DNA of 42,945 bases from Aurantimonas manganoxydans SI85-9A1 (GTDB lineage: Bacteria; Pseudomonadota; Alphaproteobacteria; Rhizobiales; Rhizobiaceae): contig NZ_CH672387.1 in assembly GCF_000153465.1 (NCBI RefSeq), positions 107,214-150,158 of the forward strand, given 5' to 3'. The notes under the pieces were generated by a model, which was not told the origin of the DNA, did no database searches, and saw nothing but the letters and a program-made list of their open reading frames with translations. How positions within the stretch are numbered: the first letter of the stretch is position 1; each line of letters starts with the position of its first letter. Below, piece after piece: positions 10,144 to 18,812 of the stretch. The position numbers and the translations under genes were made by a program.

Positions 10144-10899
10144 GTGGTCGCTGACACCGAGAAGGCCAAGCCGGCCAGACAGAGACGTGCGGGGAGGATC
10201 GTGCGGCGGCGGCGCATGCACGAGGATCTCGTGGACATGCTGGCGACCGACATTCGCGCCGGGGTCTACGAGATGGGCGACGCGCTACCCTCCGAACGCG
10301 ACCTCATGGATGAGTTCGGCGTCTCGCGGCTCACGGTGCGCGAGGCGACCGCCGCGCTGGAAAGCAAGGGCTTCATCGAGACCCGGCCGGGCACGCGCGC
10401 CCGTGTTTGCGGGCCCCGGCCGGACTTTCTCCTCGGCATGCTGTCGGAGGCCGCGGCCTTCCATCTGACCGAACCGGGCGGCCTGCGCTCCTTCATGGAG
10501 ATCCGGGCGATCGTCGAGACGGGCGTCGCCCGAATTGCCGCGGAGCGCATTGCCAAAGACCAGATCGCCGGACTTCGGGCTGAACTGGAGCGGAACCGTA
10601 ATGCCGTGGGCGACATGGACGAGTTCGGGCGCACCGACGTCGAGTTTCACTCCGCGATCGCCCGGGTCGTGGAAAACCCGATCATCGACGCGTTCTTCGT
10701 GGCAATCGACGAGTGGCTCCGGGAGGTCCGCCGGACGAGCCTGCTGAACAGTGGTCAGATGGAGACAGCCTACGCTGCCCATGCCCGCATCTTTGCGGCT
10801 CTCGAAGCCCATGATCCCGATCGGGCGGCTGCCGAGATGCGAGGGCACCTCGACCAACTGTCCCAGATCTACCCGCCCCCGGAGGGTCATCGGACCTGA
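10144..10899 (+). CDS. FadR-subfamily GntR regulator of the RLP/TRAP operon
   Basis: This 251-residue regulator has an N-terminal winged HTH (about residues 26-88, including LPSERDLMDEFGVSRLTVREA) and a C-terminal all-helical FCD domain. The FCD metal ligands appear to be kept: Asp and His in DVEFHSAI, His in AHARIF and His in RGHLDQL. FCD regulators usually bind a carboxylate through this metal and then leave DNA. The GTG at 10144 has GGGGAG eight bases upstream; an upstream TTG in the same frame at 10090 lacks such a site. It diverges from the dctP operon and is most likely its substrate-responsive repressor. Confidence 0.9.
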   Translation: MVADTEKAKPARQRRAGRIVRRRRMHEDLVDMLATDIRAGVYEMGDALPSERDLMDEFGVSRLTVREATAALESKGFIETRPGTRARVCGPRPDFLLGMLSEAAAFHLTEPGGLRSFMEIRAIVETGVARIAAERIAKDQIAGLRAELERNRNAVGDMDEFGRTDVEFHSAIARVVENPIIDAFFVAIDEWLREVRRTSLLNSGQMETAYAAHARIFAALEAHDPDRAAAEMRGHLDQLSQIYPPPEGHRT

Positions 10900-11051
10900 C
10901 TTCGAGCGGGTAGGCGGGCTTAGAGACATGTTCGTCCTAAGCAGCGCGAGAAGGTGGCTGACGCCTCGGAAGGCGAGCGACTGGCGACAGGCATCCAGCC
11001 GCAAGCAGTCGGCGCGCTTGGCTCATAGGCTGGGGTCATCCGGCCGAGGCG

Positions 11052-11065
11052 CTCGCTTGAGCGAG
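11052..11065. repeat. Short inverted repeat CTCGCT-TG-AGCGAG
   Basis: A perfect 6-bp inverted repeat with a two-base centre lies in the 261-bp gap between the GntR gene and the Gate-domain gene, 95 bp before the latter. It could be an operator half-site pair; a two-base loop makes it a poor RNA hairpin. The rest of the gap shows nothing I can name. Confidence 0.3.
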
Positions 11066-11160
11066 GTCCAGCCGCCACCGCAAGGCTTGGCTGATCGTTC
11101 CTTCACTTGGCATGGGCGGCAGTCGGGGCCTCTCATGACCCTTTTCCGGGACGACCGCCG

Positions 11161-12138
11161 ATGCCGCTTCTGAACCGGGCGCTTCGCAGGACGCAGGAGA
11201 CGCTCGCCATCTACTGGATGCTCGCCCGGATCGTGGTGCCGATCACGATCCTCACCGAGATCTTGTCGCGGATGGGGGTGATCGAGGCCATGGCTCCCGC
11301 ATTCGGGCCGGTGATGCGAGTCTTCGGCCTGCCCCCGGAACTGGGCCTTGCCTGGTTGAGCGGGCTCTTGGTCGGGATCTGGGGGGCAATTCCCTTGATC
11401 TACGTGCTGGTGCCGGTGGCCGATCTGAGCGTCGGCGACATCACCGTCTTCTCGGCGCTTCTGCTGTTCGCCCATGGCCTGCCCATCGAGCAGAAGATCA
11501 TCCAGAAGGCCGGGCCGGCGCTGATCGTCACGACGGTCCTCCGCCTCCTCGGTGGTGTCCTCTACGCCTTCCTGCTGCACCGCTTGCTCATGGCGACCGG
11601 TTGGCTGGCGTCCCCGGTGAATCCTGCCTGGATACCGATGAACGTCGAGCCAGGCTGGGGGGACTTCCTTCTCGGCCTGCTGGAGACGATGGCCACGATG
11701 CTTGTCATCTTCCTGGCTCTGTCATGGATGCTGGACATCCTGAAGGCCACCGGGCTGCTGGACCTCATGATGCGAGGACTGGCGCCCCTCCTGCGGCTCG
11801 CCGGAATACGCGGGGAGGCGGGAGAGTTCACGGCGGTCGGCCTGCTTCTTGGGATCTCCTATGGCGGCGGCCTGCTGATCCGCGAGGCGCGATCGGGCGC
11901 GATTTCCCCGCGCCAGATATTTCTCGCCTGCGTCTTCATGGGCTTTGCCCATGGCGTCATCGAAGACACGCTGGTCGTCGTCGCGCTCGGCGCCGATGCG
12001 ACGGGCGTCCTCGTCGGCCGCCTGGTCTTTGCCGTCGCGGCGACGGCTGCGATTTCGGTTCTGATTGGACTGATGTCGGAAAGAACCTTCGCCAGATGGG
12101 CCTTCCGCAGCGGGCCTCGACCAATCCTGGATATCTAG
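11161..12138 (+). CDS. Nucleoside recognition (Gate) domain membrane protein
   Basis: This 325-residue integral membrane protein has about eight hydrophobic segments arranged as two similar halves, each with a Gate (nucleoside-recognition) type module: a first half around GLLVGIWGAIPLIY and a second around GLLLGISYGGGLLIREA. The FMGFAHGVIEDTL segment near 260 is typical of the family. Gate proteins occur in nucleoside transporters, FeoB and spore proteins, and the stand-alone ones have no settled function. The ATG at 11161 has only a weak GGGA upstream. It follows the GntR gene after 261 bp on the same strand and may be separately transcribed. Confidence 0.75.
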   Translation: MPLLNRALRRTQETLAIYWMLARIVVPITILTEILSRMGVIEAMAPAFGPVMRVFGLPPELGLAWLSGLLVGIWGAIPLIYVLVPVADLSVGDITVFSALLLFAHGLPIEQKIIQKAGPALIVTTVLRLLGGVLYAFLLHRLLMATGWLASPVNPAWIPMNVEPGWGDFLLGLLETMATMLVIFLALSWMLDILKATGLLDLMMRGLAPLLRLAGIRGEAGEFTAVGLLLGISYGGGLLIREARSGAISPRQIFLACVFMGFAHGVIEDTLVVVALGADATGVLVGRLVFAVAATAAISVLIGLMSERTFARWAFRSGPRPILDI

Positions 12139-12305
12139 CCGCTGTTCAGTCCGGCCGCCGCATCGCGATGGAGTCGAGTGCTCTTCCGCGCGTTCGCTTG
12201 AGATGCGAATTCCTGCATCTTCGATGTGTGGCGATAGCCGGCAAAGGTGGCGAACCGCACTCACCTGTCTGCAGCCGGTGGGCGGCAGGCACGACCGGTT
12301 CACGT

Positions 12306-13064
12306 TCAGTCTTCAATGACCAGATTGCGCTGCTGCATGGCAGCCTGCAGTTTTGCCGCCACGGCCATGACGAGGTCCTCGCGACCGTGTCGCGCGCAGA
12401 TCTGCATGCCGATGGGCAGGCCGATCGCGGTCGTGGCCACCGGCACCGAGATCGCGCAGAGATCGAGATAGTTCGCCAGTCTCGTCAGGCGCGACATGGG
12501 GAAGACTGCCTCGTCGACATCGGCCAGCCGGCAGGCGGGAAACGGCGTCGTCGGCAAGAGGATGACATCGTCCTTTCCGAGAATCTCCTCGAGTGCGCCA
12601 AGCGCCTGGTGACGCGCAGCGACCCGTACGGCGTGAGCCACATCGTCGATGGCGGCGCCCTGGCGGACGCGGCTGCGCACGGCCGGGTCTAGCGGCAGGT
12701 CGGGATCCTCGACGAGGTGGCGCAGCGCGCCATAAGCCTCCTTCGCCATGATCGCGCCGGTCTCGGCCTGATAGTCGACGAATGCACGCGGCAGGACGAG
12801 TGGCTGCACCAATAGGCCATCGTCCGAGAGGGCCGCGATGCTGGCAAGGAACGCAGCCGCAACGGCCGGATCGAGCGGGTCCAGTTCGGCCCGCGGCGGT
12901 GTTCGAACGATGCCGATCGACCTGTTCGGATCCGACATGGCAGTCGACACTGTCGCCGACGGATCGCGCATGGCCGCAAAGATCAGCGTGGCATCGTCGA
13001 TGTGGTGGGTGAGGGGCCCGATCGTGTCGAAGCTCGGGGACAGCGGCGCAACGCCGTCGGTGTC
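12306..13064 (-). pseudogene. Amidase C-terminal remnant
   Basis: The translation matches the C-terminal part of amidase-signature enzymes (aspartyl-tRNA amidotransferase A/allophanate hydrolase type): APLSPSFDTIGPLTHHIDDA at the upstream end, then SIGIVR, LLPTTPFPACRLAD near the middle and AISVPVATTAIGLPIGMQIC near the end. The family's catalytic Ser-cisSer-Lys set lies upstream of this part and is absent. Homology fades at about 13064, and an in-frame stop lies at 13143-13145, so the N-terminal half was lost by deletion or rearrangement. The fragment cannot be an active amidase. Confidence 0.75.
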
Positions 13065-13167
13065 AAAGTGTGGGCCGAGAAGCGCTATCGACGCAATCGG
13101 CAGAAACGACTTGATCTGAAGCAGAATGGCGTTCCTATAGCGTCACTCAGCGACAGGAGCCGACCAA

Positions 13168-14015
13168 GTGAATGCCGATTTCATCCCAAATCTCAACTCC
13201 TGTGCAGCTATCAGCGGTCGACGGCCGACGTGTGTCGCAAACTGCGGATGAACCGCCAGCAATTCATGAAATACCTCGGCGGGGGAGCCTTTCCCTCAAA
13301 CCGAAGCCTGCGGCGCATCTGCGACTTCTTCGGCGTCGACGAGTACGAAATCCTGATGCCCCACGACCAGTTCCGGGATATCGTCCGCCTCAGGCCCGTT
13401 CAGCACGAGGCCGACGATCTGCTGCCGGCTGCCGTGAAGCGCATCGCAGAGCATGCGGCGCGCCAGCATGCCCAGCTGGCGAAATATTGCGGCTATTACT
13501 ACAAATACTTCTACTCGTTCTCCACGCCGAGTTTCGTGTTGCGGTCGCTCGTCTGCGTGGGCCAGGTCGGCGAGATGACCTACTACAAGACGATCGAGCG
13601 ATTGACCCCGGCCGGCAACCGGCATGCGCCGGGCGATCTGTTCAAGTACAGCGGCGTTGTCCTGCCGGTCGGTGACAGGATTCACCTGATCGATCATGAA
13701 TCGGTGGTGGGCAACGAGATGTCGCAGACGATCCTGTATCCACCCTATCGCAACCGGGTGTCGACGTTGATCGGATTGATGATGGGCATCACGGCGACCG
13801 AGGCGCACCAGCCGGTGGCAGCCCGTGTCGTGATGGAATATCTCGGCCGCCGCGTCGATCACCGACAGGCGATCCGAGGTTGCGGACTCTACGAGGAGGA
13901 CGCCCAGGAAATTTCCCGGCCAATGCTCGATTATCTCCGAGAACCGTCGCCAACGGACGGTTTTCTCATCCGAGCGGGCTCGACCTACGAAAAGGTGCAG
14001 ATGCGAAGCCGATAG
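13168..14015 (+). pseudogene. XRE-type regulator with an apparent single-base frameshift
   Basis: The protein has an HTH_3-like domain (CSYQRSTADVCRKLRMNRQQ, then FPSNRSLRRICDFFGVDEYE) and a long C-terminal part of unknown function (about 200 residues). The best start is GTG 13168 with AGGAG eight bases upstream; it reads MNADFIPNLN and then leaves frame. The HTH continues one frame over from about 13194, so one base appears missing near 13195. Either this is a recent pseudogene, a sequencing error, or translation starts later in the second frame. The rest is open to 14015. It abuts the amidase remnant, so the junction may be a scar of rearrangement. Homologues of this HTH class are common in rhizobia and related bacteria. 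Confidence 0.65.
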
Positions 14016-14101
14016 GCCAGGCTCGGGCCCACCGGCCTTCCGGTAGCCGTGTGCTTCACGCCCGCGCTGCCTGTGTCTGCTCAACAGACCGACGCCGCTC
14101 T

Positions 14102-15010
14102 TCATTCGCCAGCGGTTTCGGCGGCGAGGCGGGCGCTGGTTTCGGCGTGATCGCAGAAGGCGGCGAGGATGGGGGAGGTGTCGCTGGCCCGCCAGCCGAG
14201 GCAGACCTGCACCGTGGGCGGTGTATCGGCGATCTCCACGTAAGCGACGCCCGGAATGTTCAGGCTGCGCGCAACCTCGGGCACGATCGCCACGCCCATG
14301 CCGGCGCTGACGAGGCCGATCATCGTGTGGATCTGGGTGGCATATTGCTCGACCCGCGGGACGAAGCCGGCCTTTTCGCACATGCCGATGATGCGGGCGT
14401 AGAAGAGCGGGCTCTTGCGCTGGGTGAAGAGAATGAAGCCGTCCTCGGAGAGGTCGCGCAGATGCAGGCGGTCGGTGGCGGCGAGGCGATGGTCGTGCGG
14501 CAGCGCCACCACGAAGCGCTCCTCGCGCAAGGGCCGGGCGCGCAGGCTGGGATCCGAGATCGGCGGGCGCAGGATGCCGACGTCGATCTGGCCGTCGCGC
14601 AGCGCCGCCAGCTGCTCCTGGATGGTCATCTCGAACAGTTCGAGATCGACGCGCGGGAAAGCCAGGCGGAACCGGCGCAGGACGAGTGGCGTGACGCCGT
14701 AGGTGGAGGAGTGGATGAACCCCACCGACAGCCGGCCTTCCTGCCCTGCCTCGACCCGTCGCACCTCCTTGGCTGCCTGTTCCAGATCCGCCAGAATCCG
14801 GTAGGAGCGCTCCAGGAACATCCGGCCGGCCGGGGTCAGGGTCACGATGCGCTGATTGCGATTGAGCAAGGTCGCCTGCAGCCGCTCCTCAAGCTGCTGG
14901 ATCTGCCGGGTCAGGGCCGGCTGGGCAATGTGAAGGCGGCGGGCGGCACGGCCGAAATGCAGCTCCTCGGCGACGCAGACGAAGGATCGGAGCAGGCGCG
15001 TCTCGACCAT
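14102..15010 (-). CDS. LysR-family transcriptional regulator
   Basis: This 302-residue regulator has an N-terminal winged HTH (MVETRLLRSFVCVAEELHFG through LTPAGRMFLE, residues 1-65) and a full LysR substrate-binding domain with the usual GMGVAIVPE near 250. The HTH pattern (FGRAARRLHIAQPALTRQIQ) resembles the BenM/CatM branch that senses aromatic or dicarboxylic acids. The ATG at 15010 fixes the standard N-terminus. It diverges from the RraA/Tct cluster, with a LysR-type box in the 102-bp gap, and is most likely its activator. Confidence 0.92.
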   Translation of the reverse strand: MVETRLLRSFVCVAEELHFGRAARRLHIAQPALTRQIQQLEERLQATLLNRNQRIVTLTPAGRMFLERSYRILADLEQAAKEVRRVEAGQEGRLSVGFIHSSTYGVTPLVLRRFRLAFPRVDLELFEMTIQEQLAALRDGQIDVGILRPPISDPSLRARPLREERFVVALPHDHRLAATDRLHLRDLSEDGFILFTQRKSPLFYARIIGMCEKAGFVPRVEQYATQIHTMIGLVSAGMGVAIVPEVARSLNIPGVAYVEIADTPPTVQVCLGWRASDTSPILAAFCDHAETSARLAAETAGE

Positions 15011-15031
15011 CAGTGATGCCCTGTCGCTATC

Positions 15032-15048
15032 ATTGAAGTGCCAACAAT
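15032..15048. promoter_or_regulatory. LysR-type box ATTG-N9-CAAT
   Basis: An interrupted palindrome with the T-N11-A core (T at 15034, A at 15046) lies in the gap between the divergent LysR gene (start 15010) and the RraA gene (start 15113). A second small dyad, CAAT-GT-ATTG, overlaps its right half. Closeness to the LysR start fits autoregulation plus activation of the cluster. Assigned from consensus and place only. Confidence 0.6.
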
Positions 15049-15112
15049 GTATTGGACGGAATGACCGGCCTCGGTCAAGCTCCCCGTGATGAAGAGCGGC
15101 AGGGAGGCCGGA

Positions 15113-15787
15113 GTGGCAGCAGGATTTCGTGTACTGAACGGGCACGTGCGCAGTGACCGATCGCTGGTGGAGGCGTTCGCGCAGATTCCGTCGGCGATCA
15201 TCAGCGACAATCTGAACCGCATGGTCGCCGCCGGACCGTCGGTGCGTCCGATGCACAAGGGGGGCACGCTGGCCGGCACGGCGCTGACCGTGAAGACCCG
15301 GCCCGGCGACAATCTGATGATCCACAAGGCGGCCGACATCGCCCAGCCCGGCGACGTGATCGTCGTCGATGCGGGCGGCGACCTCACCAACGCGCTGATC
15401 GGCGAGCTGATCATCAGCCATGCCCGTTCGCGCGGGGTCGTCGGCTTCGTCGTCAACGGCGCGGTGCGCGACATGGACGTGATCGCGGTCGACGACTATC
15501 CGGTCTATGGCGCCGGCGTCAGCCATCGCGGTCCCTACAAGGACGGCCCGGGCGAGGTGAACGTGCCGATCGCGCTGGACGGCATGGTGATCTCGCCGGG
15601 CGACATCGTCATCGGCGATCTCGACGGCGTCGTGTGCATTCCCCGCGAGGAGGCGGAGAGCGTGCTGGCGGCGTCGCGGGCTCAGCAGGAGAAGGAAGCC
15701 GGCATTCAGGCGGCTATCGCGGGCGCCGGATGGGATCGCGCCTGGGTGGACGAGATCCTGAAGGCCAAGGGCTGCGAAGGCGTGTGA
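15113..15787 (+). CDS. RraA-family protein (HMG/CHA aldolase-like)
   Basis: This 224-residue protein belongs to the RraA/demethylmenaquinone-methyltransferase-like superfamily. It keeps the active-site pattern of 4-hydroxy-4-methyl-2-oxoglutarate (HMG) and 4-carboxy-4-hydroxy-2-oxoadipate aldolases: a glycine-rich GGDLTNALIGEL and the Arg-Asp pair in NGAVRDMD, which hold pyruvate and the divalent metal. True RraA (RNase E inhibitor) lacks the aldolase pair, so an aldolase or oxaloacetate decarboxylase activity is more likely. I prefer GTG 15113, which has GGGAGG five bases upstream; ATG 15089 or GTG 15086 would add eight or nine residues. It is the first gene of the cluster, 65 bp before tctC. 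Confidence 0.85.
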   Translation: MAAGFRVLNGHVRSDRSLVEAFAQIPSAIISDNLNRMVAAGPSVRPMHKGGTLAGTALTVKTRPGDNLMIHKAADIAQPGDVIVVDAGGDLTNALIGELIISHARSRGVVGFVVNGAVRDMDVIAVDDYPVYGAGVSHRGPYKDGPGEVNVPIALDGMVISPGDIVIGDLDGVVCIPREEAESVLAASRAQQEKEAGIQAAIAGAGWDRAWVDEILKAKGCEGV

Positions 15788-15852
15788 GGAGGGATGGGGC
15801 GCCGTCCGCGGCGGCCCGTCGGAAGACCAATCAGCACAAGAGGGAGGACATC

Positions 15853-16815
15853 ATGAAATTCGTCAAGACGATTGCCGTCACCATGGGGCTCGCCGCCGCC
15901 GCGTTGGCGTCGCCGGCCAGCGCCGAATGGAAGCCGGAGCGCCCGATCGAGATCATCGTCGGCTTCGCGCCCGGCGGCGGCACCGACCAAACCGCCCGAC
16001 TGATCGCCTCGGCCGCGCAGGAATTCTTCCCCGTGCCGCTGGTGGTGGTGAACCGCCCGGGCGCATCCGGCACGCTGGCCGCCGAGACCGTCGCCAAGGC
16101 CGAGCCCGACGGCTACACGCTGCTCGTCGCCGGCGGCAGCGAGAGCACCTCGGTGCCCAACCATCGCGAGATTTCCTACAGCCTCGACGATTTCCGCGGC
16201 ATCCTGCGGGTCAATCGCGAGCACATGGTGATCGTCACGAAGCAGGGCAGTGGCCTCGACAGCGTCGAAGCGGTGGTCGAGGCGGCCAAGGCCGATCCGG
16301 GCAAGCTCGCCTACGCGTCCTCCGGTCCTGCCGGCATCCTGCATTCGGCCTTCCTGGTGTTTGAGAAGAAGGCCGGTATCCAGATCCAGCACGTGCCCTA
16401 TCAGGGCGGCGCGCCGGCGCTTGCGGCCCTGCTCGGCGGTCATGTCGACATGGCGATCATCACGCCGGGCGACGCCGCGGCGCAGGTCGAGGCCGGCAAT
16501 GTCAACGCCATCGCCACGACCTCTGACCGGGCCGAGCAGCTGCCCGACGTACCGTCGCTGACCGAGGCTGGCTATGACGTCGATCTGGAGAACATGAAGG
16601 GGCTCGTCGCCCCGGCCGGCATCCCGGACGAAGTGGCCGAATATCTGCAGGACCGCTTCACCAAGGCGATCGAGTCCGACACCTTCAAGACGCTGGCCGA
16701 GCGCGGCAACATCACGCCGGGCTATCTGAACGGCGCCGATTTCGAGAAGGCAATGCGCGACATGTCGGATTCGATCGCCGACGCCATGGGCGACACGCCG
16801 AAGACTGCCCAATGA
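15853..16815 (+). CDS. tctC: Tripartite tricarboxylate transporter binding protein, TctC/Bug family
   Basis: This 320-residue periplasmic protein has a 24-residue signal peptide ending ASA. The Bug fold markers are present: IEIIVGFAPGGGTDQTAR (ligand loop), VVNRPGASGTLAAE, and HVPYQGGAPALAALLGGHVDMAI. These proteins bind carboxylates through water-mediated contacts in the FAPGGGTD and PGASG loops. It delivers substrate to TctAB, whose genes follow directly (tctB overlaps the stop by four bases). The RBS GGGAGGA is five bases before ATG. Confidence 0.93.
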   Translation: MKFVKTIAVTMGLAAAALASPASAEWKPERPIEIIVGFAPGGGTDQTARLIASAAQEFFPVPLVVVNRPGASGTLAAETVAKAEPDGYTLLVAGGSESTSVPNHREISYSLDDFRGILRVNREHMVIVTKQGSGLDSVEAVVEAAKADPGKLAYASSGPAGILHSAFLVFEKKAGIQIQHVPYQGGAPALAALLGGHVDMAIITPGDAAAQVEAGNVNAIATTSDRAEQLPDVPSLTEAGYDVDLENMKGLVAPAGIPDEVAEYLQDRFTKAIESDTFKTLAERGNITPGYLNGADFEKAMRDMSDSIADAMGDTPKTAQ

Positions 16816-17276
16816 CAGCCACACGGGTTGTCGCCATCGTCTGCGGTCTGGCCTCCGTCTACTTCCTGGCGATCCTCGTCCCGGAAGTAGGAGCCAGCGC
16901 CGCTGCGATGGGAACCGGCGATTTCTATTCGGTGGGGCCGACGGCCCTGCCGAACTTCGCCGGGGCGGTGACGCTGCTCCTGAGCGTCGGCGTCTTCGCC
17001 ACCAGCGGCCCGGCTGCGGCCGAGGGCGATCGCCGCTTCGACCGCGGGCTCGGCGCAGGCCTCGTCTTCACCGTCATGCTGGTGGTCTACGCCATCGCCA
17101 TGCCCTCGATCGGCTTCCTGGCCGCCTCGGTGCTGTTCATGGGAGCGGTGTTCCTCGTCTACCGCCCCGCCAGCTGGTTCATCGCCCTGGTCCTGACGCT
17201 CGCCGTTCCGGTGCTGGTCGATCAGGTGCTGCGCAAGCTCTTCCTGATCCCGCTGCCGTCCGGGGCGTGGTTCTAA
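16812..17276 (+). CDS. tctB: Tripartite tricarboxylate transporter small subunit, TctB
   Basis: This 154-residue protein has four predicted hydrophobic helices (starting near residues 4, 50, 78 and 120), the layout of the TctB family. It partners TctA as the small membrane subunit. Its ATG overlaps the tctC stop (ATGA), and tctA starts 19 bp after its stop. Sequence conservation in TctB is low; the call relies strongly on context. Confidence 0.88.
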   Translation: MTATRVVAIVCGLASVYFLAILVPEVGASAAAMGTGDFYSVGPTALPNFAGAVTLLLSVGVFATSGPAAAEGDRRFDRGLGAGLVFTVMLVVYAIAMPSIGFLAASVLFMGAVFLVYRPASWFIALVLTLAVPVLVDQVLRKLFLIPLPSGAWF

Positions 17277-17294
17277 CCACCCGAAGGGGTATCA

Positions 17295-18812
17295 ATGGAC
17301 CCGTTGTTGCAGGCCTTCTGGGGCTTGATGGAGCCGGTCACCCTGCTCACCCTGCTCGTCTCGGTGACGGTGGGGCTGATCATCGGCGCCATTCCCGGCC
17401 TCTCGGTCAATATCGCGGTGGCGTTGGCCGTGCCGCTGACCATCTTCATGCCCATGGACCAGGCGCTGGCGACGCTGATCGGCCTTTATGGCGCCGGCAT
17501 CTTCGGCGGCTCGATCTCGGCGATCCTGCTCAACGCGCCGGGCACCCCGGCGTCCGCGGCGACCATCTTCGACGGCTATCCCATGGCCCAGCAGGGGCTG
17601 GCGACCAAGGCGCTGCGGATCTCGCTGATCGCCTCGGCCTTCGGCTCGATCTTCAGCATCGTCCTGCTGGTGCTCCTCGCCCCGCAACTGGCGAATTTCG
17701 CGCTGCGCTTCGGGCCGGTGGAAATCGCTTCGCTGCTGTTCTTCACCTTCCTGATCATCGGCATCCTGTCCGGCAACTCCCTGATGAAGGGGCTGCTGTC
17801 CGGCGCGATCGGCATGCTGCTGGCCACCGTCGGCACCGATCCCATGGTCGGCACGCCGCGCTTCACCTTCGGCTCGACGGCGCTGATGGACGGGCTGACC
17901 TACGTGCCGTTGCTGGTCGGCCTGTTCGCCGTGGCGGAAATCATCGAGGAGGCCACCCGCCGCTTCTCCCAGGGCACGCGCAAGTTCGACCTTGGCGACG
18001 AGAACGTGGAGGCCAACCGCCTGCGCTGGACCGAGTTCAAAGGCATGCTCATGCCGATGACCCGCGCCTCGGCGATCGGCTCGGCCATCGGCATCATGCC
18101 CGGTATCGGCGCCACGATCGCGTCGTTCATGTCCTATGCCGACGCCAAGCGGTCGCTCAACAAGGACAACACCTTCGGCAAGGGCGACCCGCGCGGCGTC
18201 GCCGTCTCGGAAAGCGCCAACAATGCCGTCGTCGGCGCGACCTTCATCCCGACCCTGGCGCTGGGCGTGCCCGGCGACGCGGTCACCGCGATCCTGCTCG
18301 GGGCGCTCGTCCTGCAGGGCGTGACGCCCGGACCGCTGATCTTCATCACCTCGCCGGACATCGTCTACACGATCTATTTCGCGCTGCTGTTCGCTACGCT
18401 CCTGATGGTCGCGATCGGCTATTTCGCCGTGCGGCCGCTGGCGATGACGCTGCGCATCCCGAAGATCTACCTGATGCCCTGCGTCGCGCTGGTGTGCGTG
18501 GCCGGCAGCTATGTCACCCGCAACAACCTCATGGACATCTATGTGATGCTGGGGGCGGGCGTGCTCGGCTTCATCTTCAACCGGACCGACATCCCGGTTG
18601 CGCCGCTGCTCATCACCTTCATCATCACGCCGCCCTTCGAACAGGCCCTGCGGCAGGCGCTCACCCGGTCCCAGGGATCGTTCGAGCCGTTCCTGACCAA
18701 TCCCGTCTCGCTGACCCTCGGCGTGGCGGCGCTCGCCCTGTTCGTCCTCGCCGCCTACCGCAGCCGGCGCCAGGGAACGGTACCGCCAGTCGAAAGGACA
18801 CAGAACCCATGA
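17295..18812 (+). CDS. tctA: Tripartite tricarboxylate transporter large subunit, TctA
   Basis: This 505-residue protein is the large transport subunit. It has about twelve hydrophobic segments and the clear TctA signature IIGAIPGLSVNIAVALAVPL followed by GLYGAGIFGGSISAILLNAPGTPASAAT, with a repeat of the IPGxxA pattern near 250 (GIMPGIGATIASF). Length matches the family. The protein ends in ATGA overlap with the next dehydrogenase gene, so transport and catabolism are on one message. Confidence 0.95.
   Translation: MDPLLQAFWGLMEPVTLLTLLVSVTVGLIIGAIPGLSVNIAVALAVPLTIFMPMDQALATLIGLYGAGIFGGSISAILLNAPGTPASAATIFDGYPMAQQGLATKALRISLIASAFGSIFSIVLLVLLAPQLANFALRFGPVEIASLLFFTFLIIGILSGNSLMKGLLSGAIGMLLATVGTDPMVGTPRFTFGSTALMDGLTYVPLLVGLFAVAEIIEEATRRFSQGTRKFDLGDENVEANRLRWTEFKGMLMPMTRASAIGSAIGIMPGIGATIASFMSYADAKRSLNKDNTFGKGDPRGVAVSESANNAVVGATFIPTLALGVPGDAVTAILLGALVLQGVTPGPLIFITSPDIVYTIYFALLFATLLMVAIGYFAVRPLAMTLRIPKIYLMPCVALVCVAGSYVTRNNLMDIYVMLGAGVLGFIFNRTDIPVAPLLITFIITPPFEQALRQALTRSQGSFEPFLTNPVSLTLGVAALALFVLAAYRSRRQGTVPPVERTQNP

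Noticed and set aside
17267-18808. Open frame joined to the front of the 3-hydroxyisobutyrate dehydrogenase-like gene
   Set aside because: The first 514 codons are an out-of-frame reading of tctA with an Arg/His/Pro-rich composition; the true gene starts at ATG 18809 which overlaps the tctA stop.
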